Source: Bifidobacterium sp. ESL0790 (lineage in GTDB: Bacteria > Actinomycetota > Actinomycetes > Actinomycetales > Bifidobacteriaceae). From it: 64,000 nt of DNA. The stretch spans positions 1,674,001 to 1,738,000 of the forward strand of contig NZ_CP113915.1 of NCBI RefSeq assembly GCF_029395435.1. Direction: 5' to 3'. The notes under the pieces were generated by a model. The model had not been told where the DNA came from. It saw only the letters and a list, made by a program, of their open reading frames with translations, and ran no database searches. The position numbers and the translations under genes were made by a program. Shown in pieces: positions 8,822 to 18,174 of the stretch. Position 1 is the first letter of the stretch. Each line of letters begins with the position of its first letter.

Positions 8822-9568
8822 TTACTTCTTGGCCTGGCCCTGTGCGGCGACGGCCGCGGCACCAGCGGCGGCGGCCTCGGGATCGAGGTACTCGCCACGG
8901 GGCTTGATCGGCTTCATATCCTCGTCAAGCTCATAGACCAGCGGAATGCCGGTGGGGATGTTGACCTTGGAGATCTCCTCGTCGGTCAGCCCGTCGAGCA
9001 TCTTGACGATGGCGCGCAGCGAGTTGCCGTGCGCGGCGATCAGGACGGTCTTGCCGCTCTTGAGCTCGGGGACGATGTCGGACTCCCAATAGGGGGTGAC
9101 GCGCGCGACGACGTTGGCCAGGGCCTCGGCCTCGGGCACCGGATCGCCGGCGTAACGCGGGTCGTGGTTCTGCGAGAACTTGTCGTCGGGATCGATATCC
9201 GGCGGCGGGGTGCCGTAGGAACGGCGCCAGATCATGAACTTCTCCTCGCCGTACTTCTCGCGAATCTCGGACTTGTTCTTGCCCTGCAGCGCGCCGTAGT
9301 GACGCTCGTTGAGGCGCCAGCTACGCTTGACGGGGATCCAGAGGCGGTCGGCCTCGTCGAGTGCGTAGTTGGCGGTGTTGATCGCGCGACGCAGCAGTGA
9401 GGTGAAGACGATGTCGGGCAGGACGTTCTTCTCTTTCATGAGATCGCCGCCGTGCTTGGCCTCTTCGACGCCCTTCTCGGTGAGCGGGACGTCCACCCAG
9501 CCAGTGAACTGGTTTGTTTTGTTCCATGCGCTCTGGCCGTGCCGGAGCAATACTAATCTATATGACAT
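8822..9568 (-). CDS. gpmA: 2,3-bisphosphoglycerate-dependent phosphoglycerate mutase
   Basis: Glycolytic interconversion of 3- and 2-phosphoglycerate. The 248 residues carry the histidine-phosphatase motif [12 protein letters not shown] with the phosphorylated His10, the dPGM segment [17 protein letters not shown], and the second active-site histidine in [17 protein letters not shown]. Length and sequence fit the dPGM family closely. The C-terminal 25 residues are Ala/Gly-rich. The gene ends 15 nt before a strong terminator and is monocistronic. Confidence 0.96.
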   Translation of the reverse strand: MSYRLVLLRHGQSAWNKTNQFTGWVDVPLTEKGVEEAKHGGDLMKEKNVLPDIVFTSLLRRAINTANYALDEADRLWIPVKRSWRLNERHYGALQGKNKSEIREKYGEEKFMIWRRSYGTPPPDIDPDDKFSQNHDPRYAGDPVPEAEALANVVARVTPYWESDIVPELKSGKTVLIAAHGNSLRAIVKMLDGLTDEEISKVNIPTGIPLVYELDEDMKPIKPRGEYLDPEAAAAGAAAVAAQGQAKK

Positions 9569-9756
9569 GCTTCAAGTCTAGGCGGTCAATGGGACGGACG
9601 GGCACCAAAATTGTGAGCGTTCACATAGCGTATTGACGCAAACTATACGAAAGCGTCAGGCCACCACGCAAAGCACGATGACAGCCCGACGCTCAAAGCC
9701 CTGCAAGGTCCGTTACCAAGACCTACAAGAACCTCGTAGTGAAACCCCGCAAAGCC

Positions 9757-10788
9757 TTATAAGGCCAACGAAAGCTCCATGAAGATGAAGACGAGCGAGA
9801 ACAGCAGCACGGTCATGCTGCACATCGGCAGGGCCTTGACGAAATTGCCGGCATTGACGCTTTGCACCATGCCGACCATCGCCTTGACGCAGACCGCCGC
9901 GACCAGCAAGGCGAGCACGGTCAGCACGATGCCGACGAGGCTGATGGCCCACGAGCGGCTGATGACCTCGTACAGCGGCACGAAGGCCATGACGATGGTG
10001 ATGGCGAAGGGCACAAGGTAGGTGACGAAGAGGACCGTCTTGGCGTTTTTGTATCCCAGGCGCACACCCAGCGTCATCTTGCCGCTGACCTTGTCCTCGT
10101 CGACGTCGCGCAGGTTGTTGACCATGAGGATGGCGCACGAGAAGAGGCCGCAAAGCACCGCGCCGAGCACGCCTTCGGAGTTGATCTTGCCCGCGAGCAC
10201 GTATTCGGTGCCGAGCACGGCGGCCAGGCCGAAGAAGAGGAAGACGCCGACCTCGCCGTAGCCCGCGTAGCCGTAGGGGTGCTTGCCGCCCACGTAGAAC
10301 CAGCCGGCGAGCAGGCAGAGCACGCCGAGGATGAAGAAACCCCAGTAGCCGGTGATGACGATGGCGGCGATACCTGCCAGGCAAGCGATGAAGGCGTTGA
10401 CGCCGGCGGCGGCCAACACCTGGTGAGGGGTGACGAGGCCGGAGACGGTGAGGCGCTGCGGTTTGGCGGTCTTGGCTTCCGTCTCGCCACGGCCCTCGTC
10501 GGTGCCGCGGATGCCGTCGGAATAGTCGTTGGCGAAGTTGGCGGCGATTTGCAGGAAGAGCGCGACCAGCACGCAGAGCACCGAAAGCAGGGCGAAAACG
10601 GACCATGATGAATCGGGGCCAGGCAGTCCGCCAGCCACGCATCCGGTGGGTTGGGGCGCCACGGCCCCGCAGGTGACCGGCGCCTTCACCAGGCGATATC
10701 CGGCGGCGATGCCCACCAGCACCGGCGCGATTGAGGCCGGCAACGTCTTCGGACGAAGCCCTGAAACCCATAGCGACATATTCTTCAA
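9757..10788 (-). CDS. menA: UbiA-family prenyltransferase, MenA-type
   Basis: Integral membrane prenyltransferase resembling 1,4-dihydroxy-2-naphthoate polyprenyltransferase of menaquinone synthesis. The prenyl-diphosphate/Mg site NFANDYSDGIRGTDEGRG and the second aspartate cluster MVNNLRDVDEDKVSGKM are clear, and eight or so hydrophobic helices follow. Start is uncertain: AGGAG lies 8 nt from a TTG at 10788, touches a GTG at 10797, and an ATG at 10779 is also possible. No other menaquinone gene is near, so the prenyl acceptor is inferred from family. Confidence 0.85.
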   Translation of the reverse strand: MKNMSLWVSGLRPKTLPASIAPVLVGIAAGYRLVKAPVTCGAVAPQPTGCVAGGLPGPDSSWSVFALLSVLCVLVALFLQIAANFANDYSDGIRGTDEGRGETEAKTAKPQRLTVSGLVTPHQVLAAAGVNAFIACLAGIAAIVITGYWGFFILGVLCLLAGWFYVGGKHPYGYAGYGEVGVFLFFGLAAVLGTEYVLAGKINSEGVLGAVLCGLFSCAILMVNNLRDVDEDKVSGKMTLGVRLGYKNAKTVLFVTYLVPFAITIVMAFVPLYEVISRSWAISLVGIVLTVLALLVAAVCVKAMVGMVQSVNAGNFVKALPMCSMTVLLFSLVFIFMELSLAL

Positions 10789-10797
10789 CTGACCCAC

Positions 10798-11247
10798 TCC
10801 TGTACTTGCTGCTTGCTGACTTTCCAGCGGCCTCCGCCAATGTTGAGACTGGCGGGAACCCCCAAGTCACTCGAGTAATTGCCACTGTATGCCACGCAAA
10901 CTACATCGGGCACGGGAACCGGAACGGGCACGAGGCAATCATTGAATTTTTGCGGCAGGTGGCGTTCATCGTGCGAGTTTTTGGGGAACCGTCTGGGATT
11001 TGAGTAGGCAAACGATGATATGTGGATGGCGGCTTATCACGGCATCACACGTTGCACAGAGCCAGATGGGAGGCGATATATCGATATATGAAATGCGATA
11101 TGCAACAAACGACAAACGAAGCGTACTGAGATGTTGTGCACGAACGCAACGTGGGCCCGCCTTCGGTTAGAAGACGAGCCCACGGTTTCCGATTCATGCG
11201 GCGGACTCACGCGATGAGGCGCGAATCACGCAATCAATAACTTGCGC
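10798..11247. other. intergenic region between menA and lysS
   Basis: About 450 bases. Apart from the lysS terminator hairpin at 11150-11184 and presumably the menA promoter near 10800-10950, I see nothing. A short AT-rich run (atatatcgatatatg) lies near 11080. Confidence 0.5.
11150..11184 (-). terminator. probable lysS terminator
   Basis: CGTGGGCTCGTCTTC and GAAGGCGGGCCCACG (minus strand) pair with one or two mismatches, 64 nt after the lysS stop. There is no long U-run, so termination may be inefficient. Confidence 0.55.
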
Positions 11248-12912
11248 TTAGTTGAGCGGCTTGACCAGCGGGAAGGTGATGGTCTCGCGGATGGTCGCGC
11301 CGGTCATGGCGATCAGCAGGCGGTCAATGCCCATGCCCATGCCGCCGGTCGGAGGCATGCCGACGCCGAGCGCCTCGAGGAAGTCCTCGTCGATGTCCAT
11401 CGCCTCGACGTCGCCGGCAAGCGCGTCCTTGGCCTGGTCGACGAAGCGCTGGCGCTGCACCACCGGGTCGTTGAGCTCGGAATAGCCGGTGGCCAGCTCG
11501 AAGCCGCGCACGTAGAGGTCCCACTTCTCCACGACGCCCTTCTTGCTGCGGTGGGCCTTGACCAGCGGGCTGGTCTCCACCGGGAAGTCACGCACGAAGG
11601 TGGGGGTGACGGCGCCGAGATCGGCCTCGTAGAAATGCTCCCAGAGGTGCTCGATGAGCTTACCGTGGTTCTCCACCTCGTCGCGCTCCACGCCGAGCTT
11701 GTCGGCGATCGCGCCAAGGTGCTCCACGGAGGTCTCGGGGGTGATCTCCTCGCCAAGGGATTCGGAGAGGGAATCATACATCGAGATCTGCTTCCATTCG
11801 CCGCCGAAGTCATATTCGCTGCCGTCGAGCAACGTCACCTTGGTGGAGCCGAACGCGTCGATGGCCGACTGCTGGATGAGCTTCTTGGTCAGGGCGGCGA
11901 TGGTGTCGTAGTTGCCGTAGGCCTGGTAGGCCTCGAGCATGGTGAACTCGGGAGCGTGCGTGGCGTCGACGCCCTCGTTGCGGAAGTCGCGGTTGATCTC
12001 GAAGACGCGCTCGATGCCGCCGACCAGGCAGCGCTTGAGGAAGAGCTCCGGGGCGATGCGCAGGAAGAGGTTGATGTCGAAGGCGTTCATGTGGGTGATG
12101 AACGGGCGGGCCGCGGCGCCACCGTGCACCGTCTGGAGCATCGGGGTCTCGACCTCGAGGAAGTCGTCCTTGGCGAACGTGTTGCGCAGCGAGGAGACCA
12201 CCTTGGAGCGGCGGCGGACCATGTCGCGGATCTTGTCGTCGGCGATCATGCCGATATAGGGCTTGCGGGTGCGGGTGTCGTCGGAAAGCTCCTTGTGCAG
12301 CGCAGGGAGCGGCTGGAGCGCCTTGGCGGCGATCTTCCACTCGCTGGCGAAGACGGAGAGCTCGCCGGTCTTCGAGGCGATGACGCGGCCCTTGAGGAAG
12401 AGGTGGTCGCCCAGGTCGACCAGCTGCTTGAAGGACTTCAGCGAATCCGCGCCGATCTCCTTCTTGGAGATCATGCCCTGGATCGTGGTGCCGTCGCCCG
12501 CGGCGAGCTGCACGAAGCACAGGCCGCCGCCGTTGCGCAGGAAGAGCACGCGGCCCGCGATGGCCACCACGTCCTCGGTCTCCTGGCCGGCCTCGAGCTT
12601 GCCGTCATACTTGGCGCGCACCGCCGGAATGGTGTCGGTGACGCCGACGCTGACGGGGTAGGGATTGATGCCATCCTTGAGCATTTGGGCGCGCTTGGCC
12701 ACGCGCATCTGCACCTGCTCGGGATGTCCTTCCGGGCCGAACTGCTTGTTGGTCGGGTCGATGGCGTCGTCGAATGAGGCGCCCCCCTCAATGTTTTTGG
12801 CGATCTGCTCGTCTTGTTCCAAGAGCATCTGAGCATGCTCGATGGTGGACATCTGCTGGCCTTCGGCCTCTTCTTCTTGCCGGTTTTCCCCGGTCTCTTT
12901 GGTTTCACTCAT
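11248..12912 (-). CDS. lysS: lysyl-tRNA synthetase, class II
   Basis: Charges tRNA-Lys. The 554-residue enzyme has an OB-fold anticodon domain (about 90-200, with VAIAGRVLFLRNGG) and the class II catalytic core: motif 2 ERVFEINRDFRNEGVDATH and motif 3 GMGMGIDRLLIAMTG. About 60 extra N-terminal residues, rich in Glu and Gln, precede the core; such extensions occur in actinobacterial LysS. The Shine-Dalgarno before the ATG is weak (GTGAAG). Monocistronic, reading away from the tRNA-Pro gene. Confidence 0.96.
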   Translation of the reverse strand: MSETKETGENRQEEEAEGQQMSTIEHAQMLLEQDEQIAKNIEGGASFDDAIDPTNKQFGPEGHPEQVQMRVAKRAQMLKDGINPYPVSVGVTDTIPAVRAKYDGKLEAGQETEDVVAIAGRVLFLRNGGGLCFVQLAAGDGTTIQGMISKKEIGADSLKSFKQLVDLGDHLFLKGRVIASKTGELSVFASEWKIAAKALQPLPALHKELSDDTRTRKPYIGMIADDKIRDMVRRRSKVVSSLRNTFAKDDFLEVETPMLQTVHGGAAARPFITHMNAFDINLFLRIAPELFLKRCLVGGIERVFEINRDFRNEGVDATHAPEFTMLEAYQAYGNYDTIAALTKKLIQQSAIDAFGSTKVTLLDGSEYDFGGEWKQISMYDSLSESLGEEITPETSVEHLGAIADKLGVERDEVENHGKLIEHLWEHFYEADLGAVTPTFVRDFPVETSPLVKAHRSKKGVVEKWDLYVRGFELATGYSELNDPVVQRQRFVDQAKDALAGDVEAMDIDEDFLEALGVGMPPTGGMGMGIDRLLIAMTGATIRETITFPLVKPLN

Positions 12913-13253
12913 ACTTCACGAGTGTACCGAGCAGCCCCGATACAGGAGGCCGGGGTTCCTTATCTCGGAAGGATAATCATAGGTAGGGTTCGGTGAGATT
13001 TTCGGAAGGCGGATTTGCGGTTGGCTCGTACGGGACGGACGCGGACTTTGCGCGAGGCACGTCACGGAACGCGTGCGGGAGACGTGCGGGAGACGTGCAG
13101 GGCATTGTCGCGTCAGGAAGTTGACGCCACCCTCCCCCGCAAGCCGCGATATCACGCCGAAAACTATAACTGCAATACAAATAAGGACCTGCCTCCCGAC
13201 ACGCATGGTGGACTCGTCCCCAGGTTGGTTGTATGATGATTGCTGTTGTTCAT
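12913..13253. other. intergenic region between lysS and tRNA-Pro
   Basis: 341 bases with no supported gene. It must hold the divergent lysS and tRNA-Pro promoters. A small tandem repeat, GTGCGGGAGAC twice, lies near 13073-13095. Confidence 0.4.
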
Positions 13254-13330
<77 letters not shown>

Positions 13331-13334
13331 ACTT

Positions 13335-13361
13335 GAAACCCCTTGATTTTCGAGGGGTTTC
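13335..13361 (+). terminator. terminator after tRNA-Pro
   Basis: GAAACCCC and GGGGTTTC form an 8-bp stem immediately after the CCA end. Confidence 0.75.
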
Positions 13362-13805
13362 GTCATGTCAGGAACAATGTTCCCGTCTTGTGTCTGCCGA
13401 AAAGTGGGATATAGGCCATTCCATGGTGTTTGGTGTCGTTACGACGTCACTACGTTATTGCGTCACCGCACCACCATCGCGATGCCGTTGCCCCGCAGCG
13501 TCACCCTATACAACGCGTCTAGTCCGCCTAGCCTGTCCGCCAAATCGTTCGAGCGTGAGTTGAGTTTCACGAATCGGTAGCTATATAGCAGCTATATATA
13601 GGTAACGCCTGGAGGTATACGCAGGCCGAATTTGGTGAGCATACGCCGTGAGGAAAGAAGTAGTATGCCTGACCTACAATCGCTACGCTTCACAAAACAC
13701 TTTGGCGACGCGTGCGGATTTGACACGGACGGGCAACACCACGGCCATAACCGCAAAGAGCCACAATAACCATAAATTCACCATATTATCCATAAAGGAA
13801 CGAAC
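13362..13805. other. intergenic region upstream of the MFS gene
   Basis: About 440 bases without a convincing gene. A self-complementary AT-rich stretch, agctatatagcagctatatat, lies near 13579-13600, and base composition is lower in GC than the neighbours towards 13800, consistent with a promoter zone for the MFS gene. Confidence 0.4.
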
Positions 13806-14993
13806 TTGAAAAAGAGTCTGCTCGCGCTTGCAGCCGGGGCATTCACCTTCGGCGCCGCCGAATTCGTGATGATGGGCATCCTCCCCCAGGCCGCCCACAC
13901 CATGCACGTCTCCATCCCCACCGCCGGAAACTTCATCTCGGCCTACGCCATCGGGGTGTGCGTGGGCGCGCTGATGCTCGTCTTCGGGCGCAAGGCCGGA
14001 CCGAAGCAGCTCATCATCGCTTTCATGGTCATCGCGCTGGCCGGCAACGCCTTCAGCGCGCTCTCGACGAACGCGCCGCTGCTGATCGCCGCACGCTTCA
14101 TCTCGGGCCTACCGCACGGGGCGTTCTTCGGCACGTCGGCGCTCATCGCCAAAACGGTGGCGAAGCCGGGCAAGGAGGCCCAGGCGGTCTCGCTGACCGT
14201 CACCGGGCAGACCGTCGCCAACATGCTGGGCGTGCCGGCGGGCACCCTCATCGCCGAACACCTCTCGTGGCGTCTGGCGTTCCTCATCCTCGCCGGGGTG
14301 GCCGCGCTGACGATCGTACTGGTGCTCGCTTGGGTGCCGCAGATCACACCGGTGAAGGACACTGGCATCATCGGCCAGTTCCGCTTCCTTGGCAAGCCCG
14401 GGCCGTGGCTGATCCTGGCGGCGGTGTTCACCGGCAACACCGGGATTTTCAGCTGGTGGAGCTATGTGTCGCCGTGGCTGCAGCGCGTGGGCGGCTATTC
14501 CTCCGGCATGGTGCCGCTGTTGATGATGCTCGCCGGGTTCGCCATGGTGGTCGGCGGACTTGCGGGAGGCCAGCTCACCGATCATTGGCGTACCGCCGGC
14601 ACCGCTGGGCTTGGACAGCTCTTCTCCGTCATCGGCCTCGCCTTGGTCTTCCTTGTGCCCGGCAACCGGGTGAGCACGGCGATCCTCACCTTCGTGGTCG
14701 CCTTCGCACTCTTCTTCATCTCCACCCCGCAGCAACTGCTGCTCGCCGAGGCGGGCAAGGGCGGCGGCGAGCTCATCGGCGGCGCGGCGGTGCAGATGGC
14801 CTTCAACCTCGGCAACGCCGTGGGATCGATGGTCGGCGGGTCGATGCTGACGATTTCGGATATGGACTACCACTACCCCGCGCTGGGTGGCGTGCCGTTC
14901 GCCGTTGTGGCCGTGGCACTGCTGGCGGTCTATTCGCTGCGTTATGAGACCCATACCGACGCGCTTGAGCGTTTGCAGCCGGTGGAGGTCTGA
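13806..14993 (+). CDS. MFS transporter, sugar-efflux/drug-efflux type
   Basis: 395-residue twelve-helix permease of the major facilitator superfamily. The family-typical first helix (AAGAFTFGAAEFVMMGILPQ) and the loop 2-3 region (FGRKAGPKQLI), plus LPHGAFFGTSALIAKTVA, resemble the AraJ/YdhP/PbuE group of putative exporters. The start is a TTG at 13806 with AAAGGA at 6 nt; the protein begins MKKSLLALAAG. The substrate cannot be told. No regulator is adjacent. It reads toward the hydrolase gene but they are 173 nt apart. Confidence 0.9.
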   Translation: MKKSLLALAAGAFTFGAAEFVMMGILPQAAHTMHVSIPTAGNFISAYAIGVCVGALMLVFGRKAGPKQLIIAFMVIALAGNAFSALSTNAPLLIAARFISGLPHGAFFGTSALIAKTVAKPGKEAQAVSLTVTGQTVANMLGVPAGTLIAEHLSWRLAFLILAGVAALTIVLVLAWVPQITPVKDTGIIGQFRFLGKPGPWLILAAVFTGNTGIFSWWSYVSPWLQRVGGYSSGMVPLLMMLAGFAMVVGGLAGGQLTDHWRTAGTAGLGQLFSVIGLALVFLVPGNRVSTAILTFVVAFALFFISTPQQLLLAEAGKGGGELIGGAAVQMAFNLGNAVGSMVGGSMLTISDMDYHYPALGGVPFAVVAVALLAVYSLRYETHTDALERLQPVEV

Positions 14994-15166
14994 GACGGGC
15001 GCCGATGAGCTGGACAGGGCTGAGCTGGAAGAAGCACGGACATGGAATGAATATGGACGAAAAGGATGTATCTGCTTTCGTTCGTATTCAGCCGGATTCC
15101 GCAACGTCCGACCAGATTCAGCAAAGGAAGAATTGAAGATGGCGAAGTCAGGGACGGCGCATTAGA

Positions 15167-17050
15167 GTGACTCGCATGCGATTGTTCAAGCGCCTGATTC
15201 CTCCGACCGCCATATTCGTGGCGTTGCTGGCGGTTTTCGCGACGCTGGGAGCCGCGATGACGCCGGATTGGCAGGCGGAACCGTTGCGGGAACACGTCTC
15301 CGTTGCCTCGTCGCAAACGACCATCCAGGCACGTGACGTTTCGAGCCCGCAGGAAGGCACTTACCAGGTTTCGACGACTTCGATGCGTATTCGGCTGACT
15401 GACAAGGTGACCATCAATGCGGTCGTTCGCTCCCCGCTCGGGGCACCGGGCAAACGGCCGGCGGTGCTGTTCATCCACGGGGCGGGCACCGGCAAGGCCA
15501 ACGAGGTCTATGGCGACATCGCCTCGGCCATGAGCTCGGCCGGCATCGTCACGCTCGTGCCCGACAAACGACTCGACACCTATGGCACCTTCCACCGCGA
15601 CTATTACGCGATGGCGCGAGATTACTTGGTCTCGCTCAACACCTTGCGGGCGCTGCCCAACGTCGACGCCTCCAAAGCGGGCATCTATGCCGAGTCAGAG
15701 GGCACGTGGGTCTGCGAGGCGATGGCCGGCGACGACCACGCCATACCCTTCATGATTCTGACTTCTCCCCCGGCGGTCTCCGGACGGCACCAGATGGCGA
15801 TGGCCGGCAACTCCTATCTGGCGGCGGTTGGCGCTCCACCAAGGCTTCGGCACGCTGTGGATTCGTTCGTCAGCTTGGATTTCGCGCCAATCGGACCTAA
15901 TTATGCGGACTTCCCCGCCGACCGCTATCTCGACCGCCTGAGTATGCCGTTGCTGGTCAACTACGGCACCGACGATCTGGCCATGCCCATCGAGCAAGGC
16001 GCGCAAGACATCGCCACGGCGGCCAAGGGTGTAGGAAACAGCAATGTGACCGTGCGCTATTACCAAGCCAATCATCAGATGCGTGTGGGAGCCTACACAT
16101 CGAAGCCCGGTTTGCCGCTTGAGCAGCATTACACGCACGACCTTGAGGACTGGACCAACGCCGTGGCCTCGGGAGCCTCGGCCTCCGACTGGACGACGCC
16201 GAAAGTCGCCGGAACGCAGCCGCGCCAACGCTTTGCCGTCCCCACCACGATCAGACCAGGCCTCATCTCGACTCTTCCGGCGCTGCTGGTTTTGCTCGTC
16301 TTGGTGTTTCTTTGCCCGCTGGTGGCGGGAATCTGGGCAATCGGCATCGCGATTGGCAATGCATGGGCCCGGCATCGCACTGGCGAATCTGGGACGAACA
16401 GGCTCGGAACAGACGGTGACGCATACTGTGCCGGATACGATGACCACAATGATGTTCAGCACCATAACAGCGAGCGCCACCATCTTCGGCTTCCGCATAA
16501 ACTCGCCGTCGCGCTAGGCGCCAACGGTTTCATGTCAGTCGCCGGTGTCGTCTCGTTCGCCGCGTATGTGGTCATGGCGGCACGAGACGCATTGAGCCTG
16601 ACATACCAGAGCACCCCACTCACTGTCGGTTGGATTGTGCTGCGTCTCATACCGCTTGTCGATATCGCGTTGCTCACCTGGCTGATCTTGAGCCTGTGGC
16701 GCACACTCCGTCACCGCACCTCGCCGGACATCGCTTCTGCAGCGGAGTCTACGTCTGGTTACGTTTCCAGCAGCACGGATCAGGCATGGTTCTCTACAAG
16801 CAATTCCGCGTCTAGGCATGAACAAGGGGACGGCGACCCCACTTTCAAGCCCACCGGGTTCCCAGAAAACAGTTCCATGTTTAGGTATGAACACCGCAAC
16901 TACGAACACGAGAATCACAACCGCGGCGAAATCGTCAAGCCGAAAGACGCAACATTCGGTTTCTCCAGAACAGCCGTCATCGTGCTGTGCGCGCTTGGAT
17001 CTCTCCTGTCGCTGACGTTGATGGCGTTCTTCGGACTGCTCACTTACTGA
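15167..17050 (+). CDS. membrane-anchored alpha/beta hydrolase
   Basis: 627 residues. An N-terminal hydrophobic helix (about 10-30) exports or anchors an alpha/beta hydrolase domain (about 75-340): oxyanion region FIHGAGTGKANEV, nucleophile elbow YAESEGTW with Ser177 (Ala replaces the usual first Gly), Asp269/270 in NYGTDDLAMP and His303 in YQANHQMRVG. The C-terminal half adds at least four more hydrophobic helices split by His/Asn/Ser-rich linkers, which is unusual for this fold. GTG at 15167 or ATG at 15176 may start translation; neither has a clear site. Substrate unknown; an acyl or peptide ester at the membrane is a guess. Confidence 0.82.
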   Translation: MTRMRLFKRLIPPTAIFVALLAVFATLGAAMTPDWQAEPLREHVSVASSQTTIQARDVSSPQEGTYQVSTTSMRIRLTDKVTINAVVRSPLGAPGKRPAVLFIHGAGTGKANEVYGDIASAMSSAGIVTLVPDKRLDTYGTFHRDYYAMARDYLVSLNTLRALPNVDASKAGIYAESEGTWVCEAMAGDDHAIPFMILTSPPAVSGRHQMAMAGNSYLAAVGAPPRLRHAVDSFVSLDFAPIGPNYADFPADRYLDRLSMPLLVNYGTDDLAMPIEQGAQDIATAAKGVGNSNVTVRYYQANHQMRVGAYTSKPGLPLEQHYTHDLEDWTNAVASGASASDWTTPKVAGTQPRQRFAVPTTIRPGLISTLPALLVLLVLVFLCPLVAGIWAIGIAIGNAWARHRTGESGTNRLGTDGDAYCAGYDDHNDVQHHNSERHHLRLPHKLAVALGANGFMSVAGVVSFAAYVVMAARDALSLTYQSTPLTVGWIVLRLIPLVDIALLTWLILSLWRTLRHRTSPDIASAAESTSGYVSSSTDQAWFSTSNSASRHEQGDGDPTFKPTGFPENSSMFRYEHRNYEHENHNRGEIVKPKDATFGFSRTAVIVLCALGSLLSLTLMAFFGLLTY

Positions 17051-17111
17051 CCCGAGATGCACACATCCCCACTGTTTAATTTTTCCTATCTCTCATACCC
17101 AAACCCCTTTC

Positions 17112-17197
17112 TCATATCCAGACCCCTTCTGAATACTTCAGTGAGTTTGCCGATGGTGATTTCGCAATCTCTCCTATCCATACCTCCTCTGAATACG
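17112..17197. repeat. pair of 25-bp degenerate direct repeats
   Basis: TCATATCCAGACCCCTTCTG (from 17112) recurs as CCTATCCATACCTCCTCTG (from 17173), each followed by AATACKTC. It lies between the convergent hydrolase and PspC-cluster ends. Confidence 0.45.
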
Positions 17198-17205
17198 TCT
17201 GTTTA

Positions 17206-18174
17206 TCAATTGGACCTTTGCCGATGAGACCGAATCGCTGACGCCAACCCCCACACGCCGGCAACCAAGATCAGCAGGCCACCCAACACCGCCAGCACCA
17301 AGGCCGCCAACGCGCGCGGGTCGGTGCCGCCCATACTCGGCAGCAGGGGAATCGGGAACCAGATGCCGACGATGAGAGCAACCACGCCGAGAAACAGCGG
17401 CAACAAACTGAGCAAAATGGTCATTCCGCTCAAACCGGTGGGTTGCGGGGACGGCTCCCACACGGGTTGCCCAGGCACATCACGTGGCACGTGGATGTAC
17501 GACCCGGAACCTTGCCCGTCCACGAAATAACCCGGACTGGAATTGCTAGCGGCTTGATCATAACTTGCAGTATTTTGATAGTCCTCTGGATGTTCCTGCT
17601 CGCTTGAGGTATTCCGCGAACCATCCGACGCATCCCAATACTGGTTCGCGTCTCCGTTGATGTCATCTCCGGCAACGCTTGCTTGGCTATTATCCGCATT
17701 ACCGATACTCGGGTTATCAGGACCCAAACCAGCAGTACCGGAATTGACAGCGTCCAGATTATCTACATCAGGATTACCGATATCAGAATTATCAGGACCC
17801 AGCTTAGTTGTACCTAAACTGTCGGCATCCCGGTTGGCAGTACCCGGATTACCAATATCAGGATTAGCGCTACCCAGCTTAGTTGTGCCCGAATTGGCGG
17901 TATCCCGATTGTCGGCATCCAGATTGGCAGCCACCGCTTCATCGGCCGCCCCTATTGCCTCATCAGACGAATCCGTCGGCTCCCCCGTCACTATCTTCAC
18001 TTCGGCAGTCACCGTATCTGCGTCAAACTGCCCGGGTTCGGCACCTTGGTTTTCGGATTGGCCGAGATCAACGGCATCAACCTCGGCTTCAGTAGCATTG
18101 TCAGTCATACCATCTGGCTCATTGCCATCCCCGATATTGGCTACGTTGTTTTCCTTGTTTGGCATGTCGCTCAT
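17206..18174 (-). CDS. Asn-periodic membrane protein of the PspC cluster
   Basis: 322 residues of unrecognised family. Residues 1-80 are acidic. About 83-162 form a 5-residue-period low-complexity tract in which Asn falls at 84, 89, 94, 104, 109, 114, 129, 134, 139, 144, 154 and 159 (units such as ANPDI, GNPGT, DNSDI). The C-terminal 90 residues hold two or three hydrophobic helices (LLSLLPLFLGVVALIVGIWF and ALVLAVLGGLLILVAGVWGL). Its ATG overlaps the stop of the PspC gene by 4 nt (ATGA), so translation is probably coupled, which implies a shared role in envelope stress. Function unknown. Confidence 0.75.
   Translation of the reverse strand: MSDMPNKENNVANIGDGNEPDGMTDNATEAEVDAVDLGQSENQGAEPGQFDADTVTAEVKIVTGEPTDSSDEAIGAADEAVAANLDADNRDTANSGTTKLGSANPDIGNPGTANRDADSLGTTKLGPDNSDIGNPDVDNLDAVNSGTAGLGPDNPSIGNADNSQASVAGDDINGDANQYWDASDGSRNTSSEQEHPEDYQNTASYDQAASNSSPGYFVDGQGSGSYIHVPRDVPGQPVWEPSPQPTGLSGMTILLSLLPLFLGVVALIVGIWFPIPLLPSMGGTDPRALAALVLAVLGGLLILVAGVWGLASAIRSHRQRSN

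Noticed and set aside
11242..12777. 511-codon plus-strand frame opposite lysS
   Set aside because: Antisense to a well-conserved synthetase, no ribosome site, and a composition of Leu/Gly/Glu/His typical of shadows.
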